Positions 50,401-56,741 of a stretch of DNA of 64,000 bases are shown piece by piece; within the stretch, counting starts at the first letter, position 1; each line of letters opens with the position of its first letter. A program made the position numbers and the translations under genes. The notes beneath the pieces are model-generated. The model worked only from the letters and a program-made list of their open reading frames with translations. It was not told the DNA's origin and searched no databases. Origin of the DNA: Glandiceps talaboti (taxonomy: Eukaryota; Hemichordata; Enteropneusta; Spengelidae). The stretch lies in assembly GCF_964340395.1 (NCBI RefSeq), contig NC_135564.1:15897457-15961456 (forward strand), read 5' to 3'.

Positions 50401-53100
50401 AATGCATGTTATCATGCCACTAACACAGATTGATGCAATCATGCTACTAATTCATATTAATACATATTGTCTTACATCACACATATAGAGCATTTATTTT
50501 TGAACCGGTATGGACAGCTGAAAAAAAAATGTCATTCATCAATGTACATATCCGCTAACATCATAACACATGTTAGCCAAGTTGAGCTGATATTAGAAAT
50601 TAGTATATACATGTATGTACAGTTATTAGAAATTAGTATATATGACAGAGCTGCTGTCTAATAAATTGACTAGTTTAAATCTTTACACAATATTTGTGAT
50701 TTCCTTGACCAATGTTACTGGCTCTGGTGTGACTTGTCCACCAGCAGAAACCAAGGATAACAGAACAGCCTGTAATGCCGATCGTCAGGTGTGCTGGGGT
50801 GGGGTAAGTATACTATTATCAAGACATACTTAGTAAATTTCTGCCCTCACTTTGACAAATCTTGGGCGCCCTCTTGTGGTATGAAATTAGCACAACTTCA
50901 GTAACAGAATATGACTTATTGACAGTGGGGATATGAATATCGGTAAATGGTTGGGACCATTTTGATTGTTAATCAAATAGTTTAAAGATTAACTTGTATC
51001 TGGGACGTTCCTTTTTTTTTTTTTATTAGGAATGTTCAGGATCCATATGTGATGTGGAAGGTCTGATGATGGAGGAGTGTTTTTGTGAGTCTGGAGAGAA
51101 AACAGATGCAGAGGAATTATGCCATCTTTGTTGTCAAGAGATAGGTAACTACCAACTAGTTCTTAACTGTTACCCCTTGACCTTTGACCTTTGGTTTGTT
51201 CATTGCCGTCATAGTTAAAAGCACAAATGATGACCTTTGACCTAGCATAAGGATATTTTGGTTTGTTTTTCACTGTCATTGATAGCTATTGAGAGTTAAG
51301 GTACTAATGAATGTATCCTAATGTTTGATCTTTGACCATTGACTCATTGAATAATCTCAAGGTTTATGTTATCAACATTAACATCATGGAGTAATTGCAT
51401 TTTGATTGTATGTACCATATCAAACTGTGTTAGCGCCCTCACGTGGTAAGTATTTTCCCCCACATAAAGGAGCTTATGAATTCAATTTTACTTAGGTGGG
51501 TCTAAATTTGGAGGGTCCTTGCTTCCTTTCTGAAATACTCGAAACATACTAGACTTGTGCTAGTATAGTAAACAGGTACTTAAGGTTGGAACTTCAATAA
51601 TATAGTAATTTTCTTTGATACACAACCAAGTTACTTTTGTTCATGTTTATGTTTTCGGCTACGTTTCTACTCAGACACATATGGGTAATTTATTCACCAC
51701 AGCGCCATCTAGTGGTGAACAGTAATCATCGTCAGTTTGTTCTGAGGAAGGCGACAGTCATGTTGCCGAAACGTAGACATGAACAAAAGTAACTTGGTTG
51801 TTTTGCTAGTTTAGATTCATAAGATTTAAATCCTTCAAATCTCAGTTTTTGCTAATGTTCCTCTTTACTGCAGGTAAACCCGATACGTGTCAGAGTAGCT
51901 CAGAAATTGACGGCCTAAAGCAATATTATCCCGAGGGGAGTAATGTGATAACGATGCAGCCTGGTGCACCCTGTGATAATTTCAAAGGTTATTGTGATGT
52001 ATTTGATAAGTGTCGACAAGTTGACGCCGATGGTCCACTGGCAAGGTTGAAGAATGCCATTTTTAACCCTGAAGTTTACCAGAATATTGCAGACTGGGTC
52101 ACTGTAAGTAGTACATAAATTATTGTAGTCGTGTGTCTTTCTGTGCTGGGTTTACTGTATCTGAACAAGCATAAACGTTTTTCCTGAAATAAGTCCCGCT
52201 AACATACTTACTACTCGGGCAATTGAAGTCTCTGTTTAACTAAGACAAGCACAAACTAAAACTATTGTTGTTCGATGTGGTAGATTACACAAACGGGTGA
52301 TAGCAGTGCCAGAATATTGCAGAGTACTATCTAATGTAGTTGTATATATTTTGACACTGAATAAGTAAACTAAGTGCTGGTAACAAACTTTAATACTACA
52401 CTGGCAATATTGAGGTCTCGGTTTACTGAGATAGACATAAACTAGAACTATTGTTGTTGGAAATCGAAATGATATGAAAATTAACCAATGGGAGATTTCA
52501 AAATGGCCGTCATATATTGTGTAAACTGTATGGGAAGTAAAGGACTGTCGATTCCTTGCAAAATATGACAATGAACCCCAAATTTGTTCAAAGGAGCAGG
52601 AACAAGCTTTCATATATGGCAAAGAATGTAACATTTGCATGAAATATTGTCCTTGAGGCACAGTCTACTATAACGTGAATGTGATGGCCATGCAAAGAGA
52701 TGTGTGACAATTGATAAATATTGTCATAGCAACAAATCAAATTGCCCATGACAACCGATCTCTGTGACCTGTGTGAGTGCATATGCAGTAACATGTGAAT
52801 ATCATCTTGTCATCACCACAAAGGAAATGCGACTCGTGTATTTCCTTTACTTGTGTTTGGGTCATTCTGTATATACAGCGTGAATCTCATGTTTGTGTCA
52901 TCTTCCTTGTTTTGCAGAAATACTGGTGGGCTGTTGTATTGATGGGTGTTGGTTTGATCATTTTAATGGGCCTCTTCATCAAAATCTGCAGTGTACACAC
53001 ACCAAGCAGCAACCCCAAACTGCCACCGGCTCGTAATATCTCTCGTACTCTGTCACGTAAACCAAGACAACCACGTGGACGTGGGATGGAGATGAAATAG
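20036..53100 (+). CDS. ADAM10: ADAM10 / Kuzbanian disintegrin metalloprotease, complete gene
   Basis: Fourteen exons: 20036-20084, 25552-25711, 41042-41163, 43439-43701, 44243-44512, 45001-45184, 45963-46126, 46666-46849, 47667-47820, 48831-48935, 50719-50803, 51030-51144, 51874-52103, 52918-53100. They sum to 2268 nt, 755 residues plus stop; human ADAM10 has 748. Signal peptide 1-16, prodomain to about 225 with a candidate Cys-switch in NSCGLQD, furin site RKRR at 222-225, zinc site [11 protein letters not shown] at 395-405, Met-turn Met429, disintegrin from about 466, Cys-rich region to about 690, membrane helix about 698-717, tail with [13 protein letters not shown]. Family knowledge: ADAM10 is the constitutive alpha-secretase that starts ligand-induced Notch processing at the cell surface. 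All key residues are intact. The lengths of the first two introns (5.5 and 15.3 kb) leave room for regulatory DNA. Confidence 0.96.
21313..21440. mobile_element. Palindromic MITE with TAGTCTAGTTCC ends
   Basis: The left arm TAGTCTAGTTCCTATAC and GATTTACACCTCCACTCA is matched by TGAGTGGAGGTGTAAATC and GAGGAACTAGACTA at the right. Single-arm copies occur at about 7377-7415, 33517-33555 and 43267-43315. Confidence 0.8.
21872..21891. repeat. 20-bp perfect palindrome
   Basis: TACATGTACCGGTACATGTA is self-complementary. It is one of many TACATGTA-rich sites in the window. Confidence 0.9.
23641..23962 (-). mobile_element. Palindromic dispersed element (family P), copy 3
   Basis: Reverse orientation. 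From left to right it holds GTTGAAC, TCATGACA sub-repeats, TCAGTCAAAACGTTC, the GATATTACTGGCACTGGTA segment, and the palindrome with GTCACTAGACGAGTAGTGAC. It lies in intron 1 of ADAM10. Confidence 0.75.
24600..24845 (+). repeat. Four degenerate tandem copies of about 65 bp
   Basis: A-rich word with ACTCAAAC or CCCAAACCC, then AAA(A/G)ATCATC, then TGTGGTGCTTCATTTGCATA, repeated. Each copy carries an ATTTGCAT or ATTTGTAT octamer. Confidence 0.75.
25552..25711 (+). CDS. ADAM10: ADAM10 exon 2: prodomain
   Basis: Encodes [20 protein letters not shown] and ...RAKRS...KFTAHGR. It aligns closely with the human prodomain (PLNKYIRHYEGLSY, RAKRA, DFHAHGR). Phase 1 to phase 2, donor CAG|GTAAGT. Confidence 0.95.
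26709..26800. repeat. Short inverted repeat
   Basis: AAGCAAATCCCAAATTT pairs with AAATTTGGGATTTGCTT across a loop of about 25 bp. Possible MITE remnant. Confidence 0.7.
28126..28511. mobile_element. Long palindromic element of about 390 bp
   Basis: Left arm words CATCAGACCATGGACAAACG, GAACCTGTTACAAACAGGG and CAATTGAATTGGAT-like sequence have inverted partners CCCTGTTTGTAACAGGTTC and CATCCATGGTCTGATG. Inner words TTGTATTACACACCATGG and TGGTGGAATGTAATACAAG also pair, so the arms are well over 100 bp. Confidence 0.8.
29540..29568 (+). repeat. Short (TATG)n tract
   Basis: About seven TATG units. Confidence 0.85.
30184..30248 (+). repeat. (TATG)n microsatellite beyond the 3' end of the Penelope-like remnant
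   Basis: About 16 TATG units, flanking the element remnant on the side of its 3' end. Confidence 0.95.
30290..30725 (-). pseudogene. Penelope-like element remnant: endonuclease C-terminus and 3' tail
   Basis: The reverse strand reads [18 protein letters not shown], then [20 protein letters not shown] and [10 protein letters not shown] before a stop at about 30516. From family knowledge this resembles the end of GIY-YIG endonuclease domains of Penelope-like retroelements (YPVSxHF, RxxxExxWIxxLxTxxPxGLN). Downstream on the same strand is CCTTTGAAAAAGAATATTTA then TTCGAAACGTCGG, resembling their terminal GAAACGTC hairpin. The 5' part is lost into the TATG array at 30731. Confidence 0.72.
30731..30942 (+). 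repeat. Long (TATG)n microsatellite
   Basis: Over 200 bp of TATG units with small interruptions (GTGTATGTAATACAG, GACTG). It abuts the Penelope-like remnant and produces spurious Met-Tyr-Val-Cys and Ile-His-Thr-Tyr ORFs. Confidence 0.95.
31749..31778 (+). repeat. G-rich tract
   Basis: Runs of 6, 3 and over 10 G in a short stretch. Confidence 0.9.
32400..33060 (+). repeat. Degenerate G-rich tandem array, about seven units of about 100 bp
   Basis: Units combine a G-rich core (for example GGAGAGGGGGTGAAGGC, GTAGAGGGGGTAAGGGC) with words such as CATTGCAGGTTATTTTACTG, CATCACAGGATATTTTGC and CATTTCAGGTTATTTTAA. It includes an 18-20 nt poly(G) at 32761-32779 and a broken G run at 32945-32960, on the coding strand of intron 2. 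Confidence 0.7.
34710..34795. repeat. Short element with inverted ends TAGACTGGAAGAT / ATCTTTCAGTCTA
   Basis: Imperfect inverted ends about 60 bp apart. Possible small MITE. Confidence 0.45.
34880..35050 (+). repeat. 45-bp tandem repeat, four copies
   Basis: ATTGAAACCTTGGCCTTTAA occurs four times, the last three spaced by 45 bp, joined by AACACTAATGCAAG-type sequence. Confidence 0.9.
35739..36016. mobile_element. Non-autonomous DNA transposon, 278 bp, perfect 16-bp ends
   Basis: Starts CAGGGGTGAACAAATC and ends with the exact inverse GATTTGTTCACCCCTG. AGATT flanks it directly on both sides (35734-35738, 36017-36021), looking like a target duplication. CAGGGG ends recall hAT-type elements, although those usually duplicate 8 bp. 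Confidence 0.8.
36480..37335 (+). repeat. 47-bp satellite with ACATGTACCACCATA motif
   Basis: The clearest part is 36840-37320: CCCACCACCATGTACACATA + TCACATGTACATGTACCACC + ATACACA, period 47 bp. The left part is a looser field of ACCACCATATAC words. It generates 100-190 codon spurious ORFs on both strands. Confidence 0.92.
39521..39887 (+). mobile_element. Palindromic dispersed element (family P), copy 4
   Basis: Arms AAATATTTTTCTTCATTCC and AATGAAGAAAGATATTC flank ACTAGTGACCTAAGGAGGC. The tail runs through ACCAGCACCACTAATATCAA, AACACAGCAGAACCAGTGAC and GTTGTCATGACATAGA to GTGCATGGTATAAATG. Confidence 0.78.
39983..40215 (+). mobile_element. Palindromic dispersed element (family P), copy 5
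   Basis: Same orientation as copy 4 and about 100 bp after it. It contains GAGTGACCTAAGGGACC, CCCTTAGGTCACGATTATTT and AAGTAATATGAAG, and is truncated in the tail near GCATCATATTTCAA. Confidence 0.7.
41042..41163 (+). CDS. ADAM10: ADAM10 exon 3: prodomain
   Basis: Encodes [20 protein letters not shown] and then [13 protein letters not shown]. This matches FNLRMKRDTSLFSDEF and YDTSHIYTGHIYG of human ADAM10. Acceptor ATCACAG, phase 2 to phase 1, donor G|GTAGGA. It sits after a 15.3-kb intron. Confidence 0.94.
41622..41790 (-). mobile_element. Single-arm copy of the CTGGCAATTGA-ended element
   Basis: Contains GTGATAAGAATCACACAACA-like sequence, ACTATCACCCAC, TAGATTTAACAC-like sequence on the reverse strand and CTCAATTACCAGAGTCATA. 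The same words occur at 52198-52310 and in the complete element at 56742-57493. Confidence 0.6.
42117..42232 (+). repeat. (GT)n microsatellite with GC interruptions
   Basis: Over 100 bp of GT with GTGCGTGCGTG and GCGCGCGC interruptions. Confidence 0.95.
42692..42791 (+). repeat. (TATG)n microsatellite
   Basis: About 25 TATG units directly next to the TTG tract. Confidence 0.95.
42797..43260 (-). pseudogene. LINE 3' end with (AAC)n tail
   Basis: Reverse-strand frames read [19 protein letters not shown], then [20 protein letters not shown], then [18 protein letters not shown] and [17 protein letters not shown]. From family knowledge these match the end of non-LTR retrotransposon polyproteins (GHIAR...DNRWTKRxTEWxPR...RRWRDD...LAE). 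Frameshifts are needed between segments. The (AAC)n on the reverse strand (TTG 42797-42856) is its simple-repeat tail. Confidence 0.82.
43267..43315. mobile_element. Single arm of the TAGTCTAG MITE
   Basis: TAGTCTAGTCCCTATACAG, TATCGTTACGATTTACATC and TCCACTCA match the left arm of the palindrome at 21313-21440. Confidence 0.7.
43439..43701 (+). CDS. ADAM10: ADAM10 exon 4: prodomain with Cys switch
   Basis: Encodes ...[14 protein letters not shown]..., [26 protein letters not shown] and [14 protein letters not shown]. These match HGSVIDGRFEGFI, FYVEPAERYI, PFHSVIYHEDDINYPH and GGCADHSVFERM of human ADAM10. The Cys in NSC is the expected zinc-ligating switch residue. Phase 1 to phase 0. Confidence 0.95.
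43713..43957. mobile_element. Partial copy of the GTGGCCATATGGATGAG MITE
   Basis: Contains AAGTGGACATATGGATGAAG, AAACAATTTCATCATGGC, TTCCTACTTGACAAA and GTTTGTAACTCAATAAA, then an inverted TTTATTGAGTTACAAATAC. Lies in intron 4 of ADAM10. Confidence 0.78.
44243..44512 (+). CDS. ADAM10: ADAM10 exon 5: furin site and start of catalytic domain
   Basis: 270 nt, phase 0 at both ends. It encodes the propeptide end, [20 protein letters not shown], and ...FQVQRVR. RKRR is the proprotein convertase site (human RKKR). Paralogue 1 has this exon split by an extra intron. Confidence 0.95.
44575..44765 (+). repeat. (ACTC)n microsatellite
   Basis: Nearly 190 bp of ACTC units with a CCCTCGTCAACCCACACC interruption, in intron 5. 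Single TCACTCACACACTACA blocks repeat downstream to about 44945. Confidence 0.95.
45001..45184 (+). CDS. ADAM10: ADAM10 exon 6: catalytic domain
   Basis: Encodes [20 protein letters not shown] and [20 protein letters not shown], nearly identical to human ADAM10 in this block. 184 nt, phase 0 to phase 1. Confidence 0.97.
45185..45962 (+). other. ADAM10 intron 6
   Basis: Contains a loose duplication of about 105 bp (45297-45490) with CTTCTGATTGATGCAGCACT- and TTCTGATTGATTCAGCACTT-type words. No other feature seen. Confidence 0.55.
45963..46126 (+). CDS. ADAM10: ADAM10 exon 7: zinc-binding exon
   Basis: Encodes [32 protein letters not shown] and [15 protein letters not shown]. It contains the first two zinc His and catalytic Glu396. 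Phase 1 to phase 0. Confidence 0.97.
46360..46665 (+). repeat. Tandem copies of the exon 8 3' splice-site region
   Basis: Words GCATAATACTTGACACTG (46428), GTATAATACTTGACAATT (46499), GTATGATACTGGACACTT (46582) and the true exon start GCATGACTTCCCATTG (46665) are spaced 71, 83 and 83 bp. Between them is GACCTTTGACCTACTTCATG-type sequence and CCTGACTTCTATTGTAG. Confidence 0.82.
46666..46849 (+). CDS. ADAM10: ADAM10 exon 8: third zinc His and Met-turn
   Basis: Begins [11 protein letters not shown] and includes [20 protein letters not shown]. His405 completes the zinc site and Met429 is the Met-turn. The acceptor is CTATTACAG. The preceding intron holds tandem degenerate copies of this acceptor region. 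Confidence 0.97.
46850..47666 (+). other. ADAM10 intron 8
   Basis: Ends of a possible retroelement: TAATCTTAAATAAAGTGATA followed by (ATA)n at 47379-47407. The rest has no recognisable content. Confidence 0.4.
47667..47820 (+). CDS. ADAM10: ADAM10 exon 9: disintegrin region
   Basis: Encodes [20 protein letters not shown] and [11 protein letters not shown]..., then CKLKGGATC. Matches the CGNGMVEQGEECDCG block of human ADAM10. Phase 1 to phase 2. Confidence 0.96.
47821..48830 (+). other. ADAM10 intron 9
   Basis: About 1 kb of AT-rich sequence with a short GAGAGAGA tract near 48285. Nothing recognisable. Confidence 0.5.
48831..48935 (+). CDS. ADAM10: ADAM10 exon 10: disintegrin region, ends at a U12-type donor
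   Basis: Encodes [17 protein letters not shown]... and ...ECSEASYC. Its acceptor follows a strong T tract. It ends in phase 2 at TGT GA, followed directly by ATATCCTTT. Confidence 0.95.
49075..50475 (+). repeat. Degenerate satellite with ATTGATACATTGTATCA, interrupted by a transposon
   Basis: The consensus ACTAACACATATTGATACAT + TGTATCACACC (about 31-40 bp) recurs from about 49950 to 50470. It is also visible left of the element (TATTACACTACTAAGGCATA, 49100-49145). The core TTGATACATTGTATCA is nearly self-complementary. Confidence 0.8.
49146..49944. mobile_element. 799-bp non-autonomous DNA transposon with long inverted repeats
   Basis: Left end AAGCCAGGCGCACACTAGAG, CAATTAGCTGAGCAAAATTT. 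Right end carries the inverse AAATTTTGCTCAGCTAATTG, CTCTAGTGTGCGTCTGGCTT. Flanking TA on both sides suggests a TA target. Inner words such as GGCCATGAGCCAAATAT and ATATTTGGCTCACGGC also pair, so the arms are several hundred bp. No transposase ORF. Confidence 0.88.
50719..50803 (+). CDS. ADAM10: ADAM10 exon 11: Cys-rich region, follows an AC acceptor
   Basis: 85 nt encoding [20 protein letters not shown] and ADRQVCWGG. It aligns with the human block [20 protein letters not shown] and QVCINGQ. Donor GGG|GTAAGT. Confidence 0.94.
50866..50879 (-). promoter_or_regulatory. CTCF-like motif in ADAM10 intron 11
   Basis: Reverse strand CCACAAGAGGGCGC fits the vertebrate CTCF core except for A instead of a pyrimidine at position 5. 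Confidence 0.45.
51030..51144 (+). CDS. ADAM10: ADAM10 exon 12: Cys-rich region
   Basis: Encodes [20 protein letters not shown] and [10 protein letters not shown]. Acceptor after a T-rich tract ending TTAG. Phase 0 to phase 1. It is 21 nt longer than the equivalent exon of paralogue 1. Confidence 0.95.
51433..51446 (-). promoter_or_regulatory. Weaker CTCF-like motif in ADAM10 intron 12
   Basis: Reverse strand CCACGTGAGGGCGC. The central AG is replaced by TG, so this is a weaker match. It also contains the E-box CACGTG. Confidence 0.25.
51495..51560 (+). repeat. 66-bp dispersed repeat, copy 1
   Basis: AGGTGGGTCTAAATTTGGAG, TCCTTGCTTCCTTTCTGAAA and TACTCGAAACATACTAGACT are repeated with two or three differences at 54107-54172. 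Confidence 0.9.
51618..51806. mobile_element. Hairpin element with hammerhead-like core, possible Penelope-like terminus
   Basis: AACCAAGTTACTTTTGTTCA at the left is inverted in TGAACAAAAGTAACTTGGTT at the right. Inside the right arm is CTGAGGA, a stem GGCGAC...GTTGCC, then GAAACGTAG. CUGANGA-stem-GAAA is the hammerhead ribozyme core, and such motifs are known in Penelope-like element termini. A paired stem I next to a cleavage site was not found. Confidence 0.5.
51702..51715 (-). promoter_or_regulatory. Strong CTCF-like motif in ADAM10 intron 12
   Basis: Reverse strand CCACTAGATGGCGC matches the vertebrate core CCASYAGRKGGCRS at every position. It is flanked by an 8-bp inverted repeat TTCACCAC / GTGGTGAA and lies within a larger hairpin. 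Confidence 0.45.
51874..52103 (+). CDS. ADAM10: ADAM10 exon 13: membrane-proximal Cys-rich region
   Basis: Encodes [40 protein letters not shown] and YQNIADWVT. Nearly identical to the human block ending SPELYENIAEWIV. Phase 1 to phase 0. Confidence 0.97.
52198..52470 (+). mobile_element. Two single-arm copies of the CTGGCAATTGA-ended element
   Basis: TTACTACTCGGGCAATTGAA... at about 52208 and ACTACACTGGCAATATTGAG at about 52395. Both are followed by a (GT)CTC(T/G)GTTTA(A/C)TAAGA or TTTACTGAGATAGAC word and ACTATTGTTGTT. Intron 13 of ADAM10. Confidence 0.65.
52918..53100 (+). CDS. ADAM10: ADAM10 exon 14: membrane helix, cytoplasmic tail, stop
   Basis: Encodes [20 protein letters not shown] as the membrane helix, then [17 protein letters not shown], shared with human ADAM10, and an Arg-rich end RGRGMEMK with TAG at 53098-53100. 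The tail is shorter than in vertebrates. Confidence 0.97.
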   Translation, partial: KYWWAVVLMGVGLIILMGLFIKICSVHTPSSNPKLPPARNISRTLSRKPRQPRGRGMEMK

Positions 53101-53975
53101 AGCAGAGAACACGTTGTGTAAAGAACGTTGGTAAAGAGGAGTTCACCATGTAATATTGTTGTGAAGGCTGATATAGATATCTGTATTTTTTTGGCTCTAG
53201 TTTGTGTTGTCCGTGCCATATCTGATGAAGTTAGACAAAGTTTGATGTGTTTCTTTCTATTTCAAGGTGTATCTATTTGTAATGATTGTCAATTTTTAAA
53301 CACACCAGAGCGTTCTCCTTTTATTCACACTCTGTTAAAACTCATATATCATAACAATAGGATATGACAAGCCAGTGTTTTTATCAATTTTTTTCAAACA
53401 AAATGTTCATAAACTGATTGTGTGAATCGCCATGACAACAGCGTAAGTGTCTCTGTGTGTAATATATACAATACCACAGTGACTGCACTTTAGTTACGTC
53501 CTTCTTGTAAGGACATTTTGTTTAATGCTCATTTTAAACTCATGATCTCTAGATAGACATTATAACTGTTTTTAGTCAGCCATGTTGATTGTGGTGAAGA
53601 TCGTCTACTGTTGTTGAAAGTACAGAACACATCATGGACTCAACAGACAAAGGACCTGCAGTCAGATGTGTGAGTTTAAACAGACAGGTGAGGTAATGAA
53701 GCTCTATTTGTGGTAATAATGATATACTGCTTGCCAATTTCATGTACATTATATTAAGGGGGTTGTATAGTGCACCACCACAGGGCAAATCCATATATTA
53801 CTTTGTTTTTATATGTGAAAGGGCTTTGATGTTTATTAATTGATCAGTGTATGTACTAGTATTTTGGTGTTAATGTTCCTATTGGTGAGTGCATTTATCT
53901 TTACCAAGTGCAAGTGAATTTTTTCACTGAAAAATTATGATGTGAAATAAATATTTTCATTCAAAGATGTGGAAA
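53101..53975 (+). other. Candidate ADAM10 3' UTR with AATAAA
   Basis: The first AATAAA after the stop with suitable context is at 53946-53951, about 846 nt downstream. It is followed by T- and GT-rich sequence near 54000. Further AATAAA hexamers near 55810 and 55948 could serve longer transcripts. Confidence 0.4.
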
Positions 53976-54106
53976 ACTTTTTCAAAGAAGAGGCTTTCAA
54001 ATTTCTGGTTTGTATGTAGTTTGAAATGGCACAGGGTTGTTTCTCAGGTGGCAGAGTTCTAGATAGGCCTTATGTAGTGATACTAGGTAGGTAGGTTTGT
54101 AGTTAT

Positions 54107-54172
54107 TAGGTGGGTCTAAATTCGGAGTGTCCTCGCTTCCTTTCTGAAATACTCGAAACATACTAGACTTGC
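54107..54172 (+). repeat. 66-bp dispersed repeat, copy 2
   Basis: Second copy of the repeat at 51495-51560, now downstream of the ADAM10 stop. Confidence 0.9.
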
Positions 54173-54542
54173 CAAATAGAAAACACAATGGTTTGATATC
54201 AAGTGTACAAACTTCTCATAATAGCAGTGGTGTATTGTTAAACAGTTGAAATCGCACTGCACTTCAGTGGAGGTCGGCCAATATAGTTAAAGTTAAAATA
54301 GCCGTAAATGCAGTGATTTCACTAATGTTAGAGAACACCAGTCGGTAACAGAAAAAAGGAAATCTGGTAAACCTCTCATAGCTTTCTATACATTATACCA
54401 TCACTTTCAATCATTGAAATTACATATATTTTATTTCCTCACTGCTCTTAAAAACCACAGAACTGGAGTATTGAAGGGGTTGGGGTTGGGGATAATTTTC
54501 ATATAATTACTTATTCTTAGGTCATTATATGTAACCTCGTGC

Positions 54543-54558
54543 CCCCCCCCCCCCCCCG
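54543..54558 (+). repeat. Poly(C) tract
   Basis: About 16 consecutive C, followed by an A-rich AAAGAAAAGAAAAACC stretch. Confidence 0.9.
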
Positions 54559-56741
54559 ACAAAAAAAGAAAAGAAAAACCAAACAAACAAACAAATCCAA
54601 TAACTTAACAGCTATTGCAACAGTCAAGGTAATATTTAGGTAAAATACTGTAGAATGGTATGACTTTCCTGGCAGTTTACTCAAAGTACCCCATCATCAT
54701 CATGGATTCAATATATGTAAGACTCATTTTCAAGTTTGTAACTTATTCCCTTCAAAGGATTTCGAGAAGAGGACAAAAATGTAAGCAATATTTTTAGGGA
54801 AATCATTTAGGTGTTATGTTAGTGTTTTGCACTTTACCCTCAAGATCAATCATGTGTTTACATGATATTGTATTTATTGTGAAGTTTGTACACAGTTATC
54901 AACCATTTATACTGTTTTGACAATTCTTCAAGTAACATTGTCTTCAGGTGTCGGTGGGCTGCTTTGTCTGCATGCCAGTGTTAACATTTACTGTCGGCAC
55001 AGAAGTCTAGGAAAACTTACAGAAGTTTTCCAAACATTTTGTGTCTGGCTTTTACTAGAATATTGTGATGAACATATACTGTAAATCTAGATATTTTTGC
55101 TACTAGAAAATTTTGCGATTTTTACAGTCTTCAGCAAGTTCTCAAAGACTAATTTTCGCTAATTACCAGACAGGTACATTGTGTTCACGTACAAGAAAAC
55201 ACTTTAGTCACTACTTATTTTTGCATTTTTGTTCTCTAGCAAAAGTAGCAAAAATAAGTCTTAAGCAAAAATTTCCAGGTTTACAGTACATCGCCCATTC
55301 AAGCCATTGATTTGGTAAGCTTTGAGAACAGTAGACCCGGTATCCAGTACATTATCATGAATCGATGCATGATGGGTATGTTTGCTGTTTTAGCTGTGTA
55401 TCCGGTGTTTTTGTGTCATGTACACTACTGGGTCAGTTGTTCGTAAAGAGACACAGTTCAGATATGTTGGTTTATATGATCATTGTCAATATGTAACTAT
55501 GCTGGTTTTAGTTTGTGTCTGGTATAGCTTGTCAAACTCATCCTATCTGCTGTACTATGTAATTATTTACGATGATGAGTAATGGTATCTCAGAGTAGAT
55601 TGTGAAATTTTGAAATTGTACAGTTCTTTCTCTACATACTCTGTAAGGTCAAGTAACAATTCTGACCACTTTGGTAAATGTCAACACAATGTACACACAG
55701 CACGTACACCATTACAGCATGGGAACACTTTAAAAATATTGTTATTCAAAGAATTGTCAAAATATACTATACATTGTAAAGTAATATTCACTGTATGCAG
55801 GTACTTATAAAAAATAAATAAATCGATGAATACTTTTTTCTAGCATGGTTGTACAGAATCATAGCTTATTTTGATACACAGTGTATTGCACGTTTTTGGA
55901 AGAAATATTTAAATAGAATTCTTACTGTAATCTTATCAGGAAAAAATGAAATAAAAAATTTGTACAAAAAAAAAAGATTTGAGTGTCAACTTACAGTAGT
56001 TATAAATACATTTTTACCTCCTCTGTAAATGATTGGGCAAAATTTTACTGTTTTATGAAAAATTGTTTCTTTAACAAATGGAGTAGTCGTAGTGTAAACA
56101 TTATTAAAAGTATCAATTGAAATATTTTGTCAAATGATACCATTTTGGGATTTATTCATTATGCGTTGTTATGAGACTGAAACTTACATAGTATTCGATT
56201 TCATATTTTTAGCACTATAGGCTTTTTCTCCAATGCTTATCATGTATTAATGTGTACGTGGTATAAACTTTGGTATCCTAAGTATTCAGGACCCCCTAGT
56301 TGGTTGTATGTATACATCTAAAATCATTTCTAGCTCAATTAATGGGATTACAATGAACAGAGCTTCAATGTCACAAGTTAAATGAACACATAATTCTTTA
56401 AAAAGATTTGAGTTGAATACAAATTGTCAACAACAAAAATTACACCAAATTATGTTTATTGACTAATTTTCTTCACAAACTGAATGAATGGGGTTTAAAT
56501 TTGTTATATTGAATAATAGTTTTATTCACAGGATTTGAACTTTCAAGTGGTGTTAGATAAATACATACTCATTTATTTTGTATAATAGATGGTGTTCATC
56601 TTAACATGTTTGTTGCTCAAAAAGAATTCTCTTGAGTGCTTCAAAATATCTGCATGCTTGCAGTATTCACATAGCTATTACTTTGACCTTTTCTATCTAA
56701 CAAAAACAAGTGAGGCTTCATATTAATAGTGTTATATTTCA

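Larger units (their letters stand above)
48936..50718 (+). other. U12-type AT-AC intron in ADAM10
   Basis: Donor ATATCCTTT at 48936-48944 and branch site TTCCTTGAC at 50701-50709 both fit the U12 consensus exactly. The terminal AC is at 50717-50718. No AG exists between the branch site and the conserved Cys codon that gives a usable frame, so AC is required. The intron carries an 799-bp inverted-repeat element inside a satellite. Confidence 0.93.
53976..56740 (+). other. Downstream of ADAM10, no gene recognised
   Basis: AT-rich. Apart from the 66-bp repeat at 54107-54172 and the poly(C) tract, no domain-bearing reading frame or clear repeat was seen. Confidence 0.5.
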
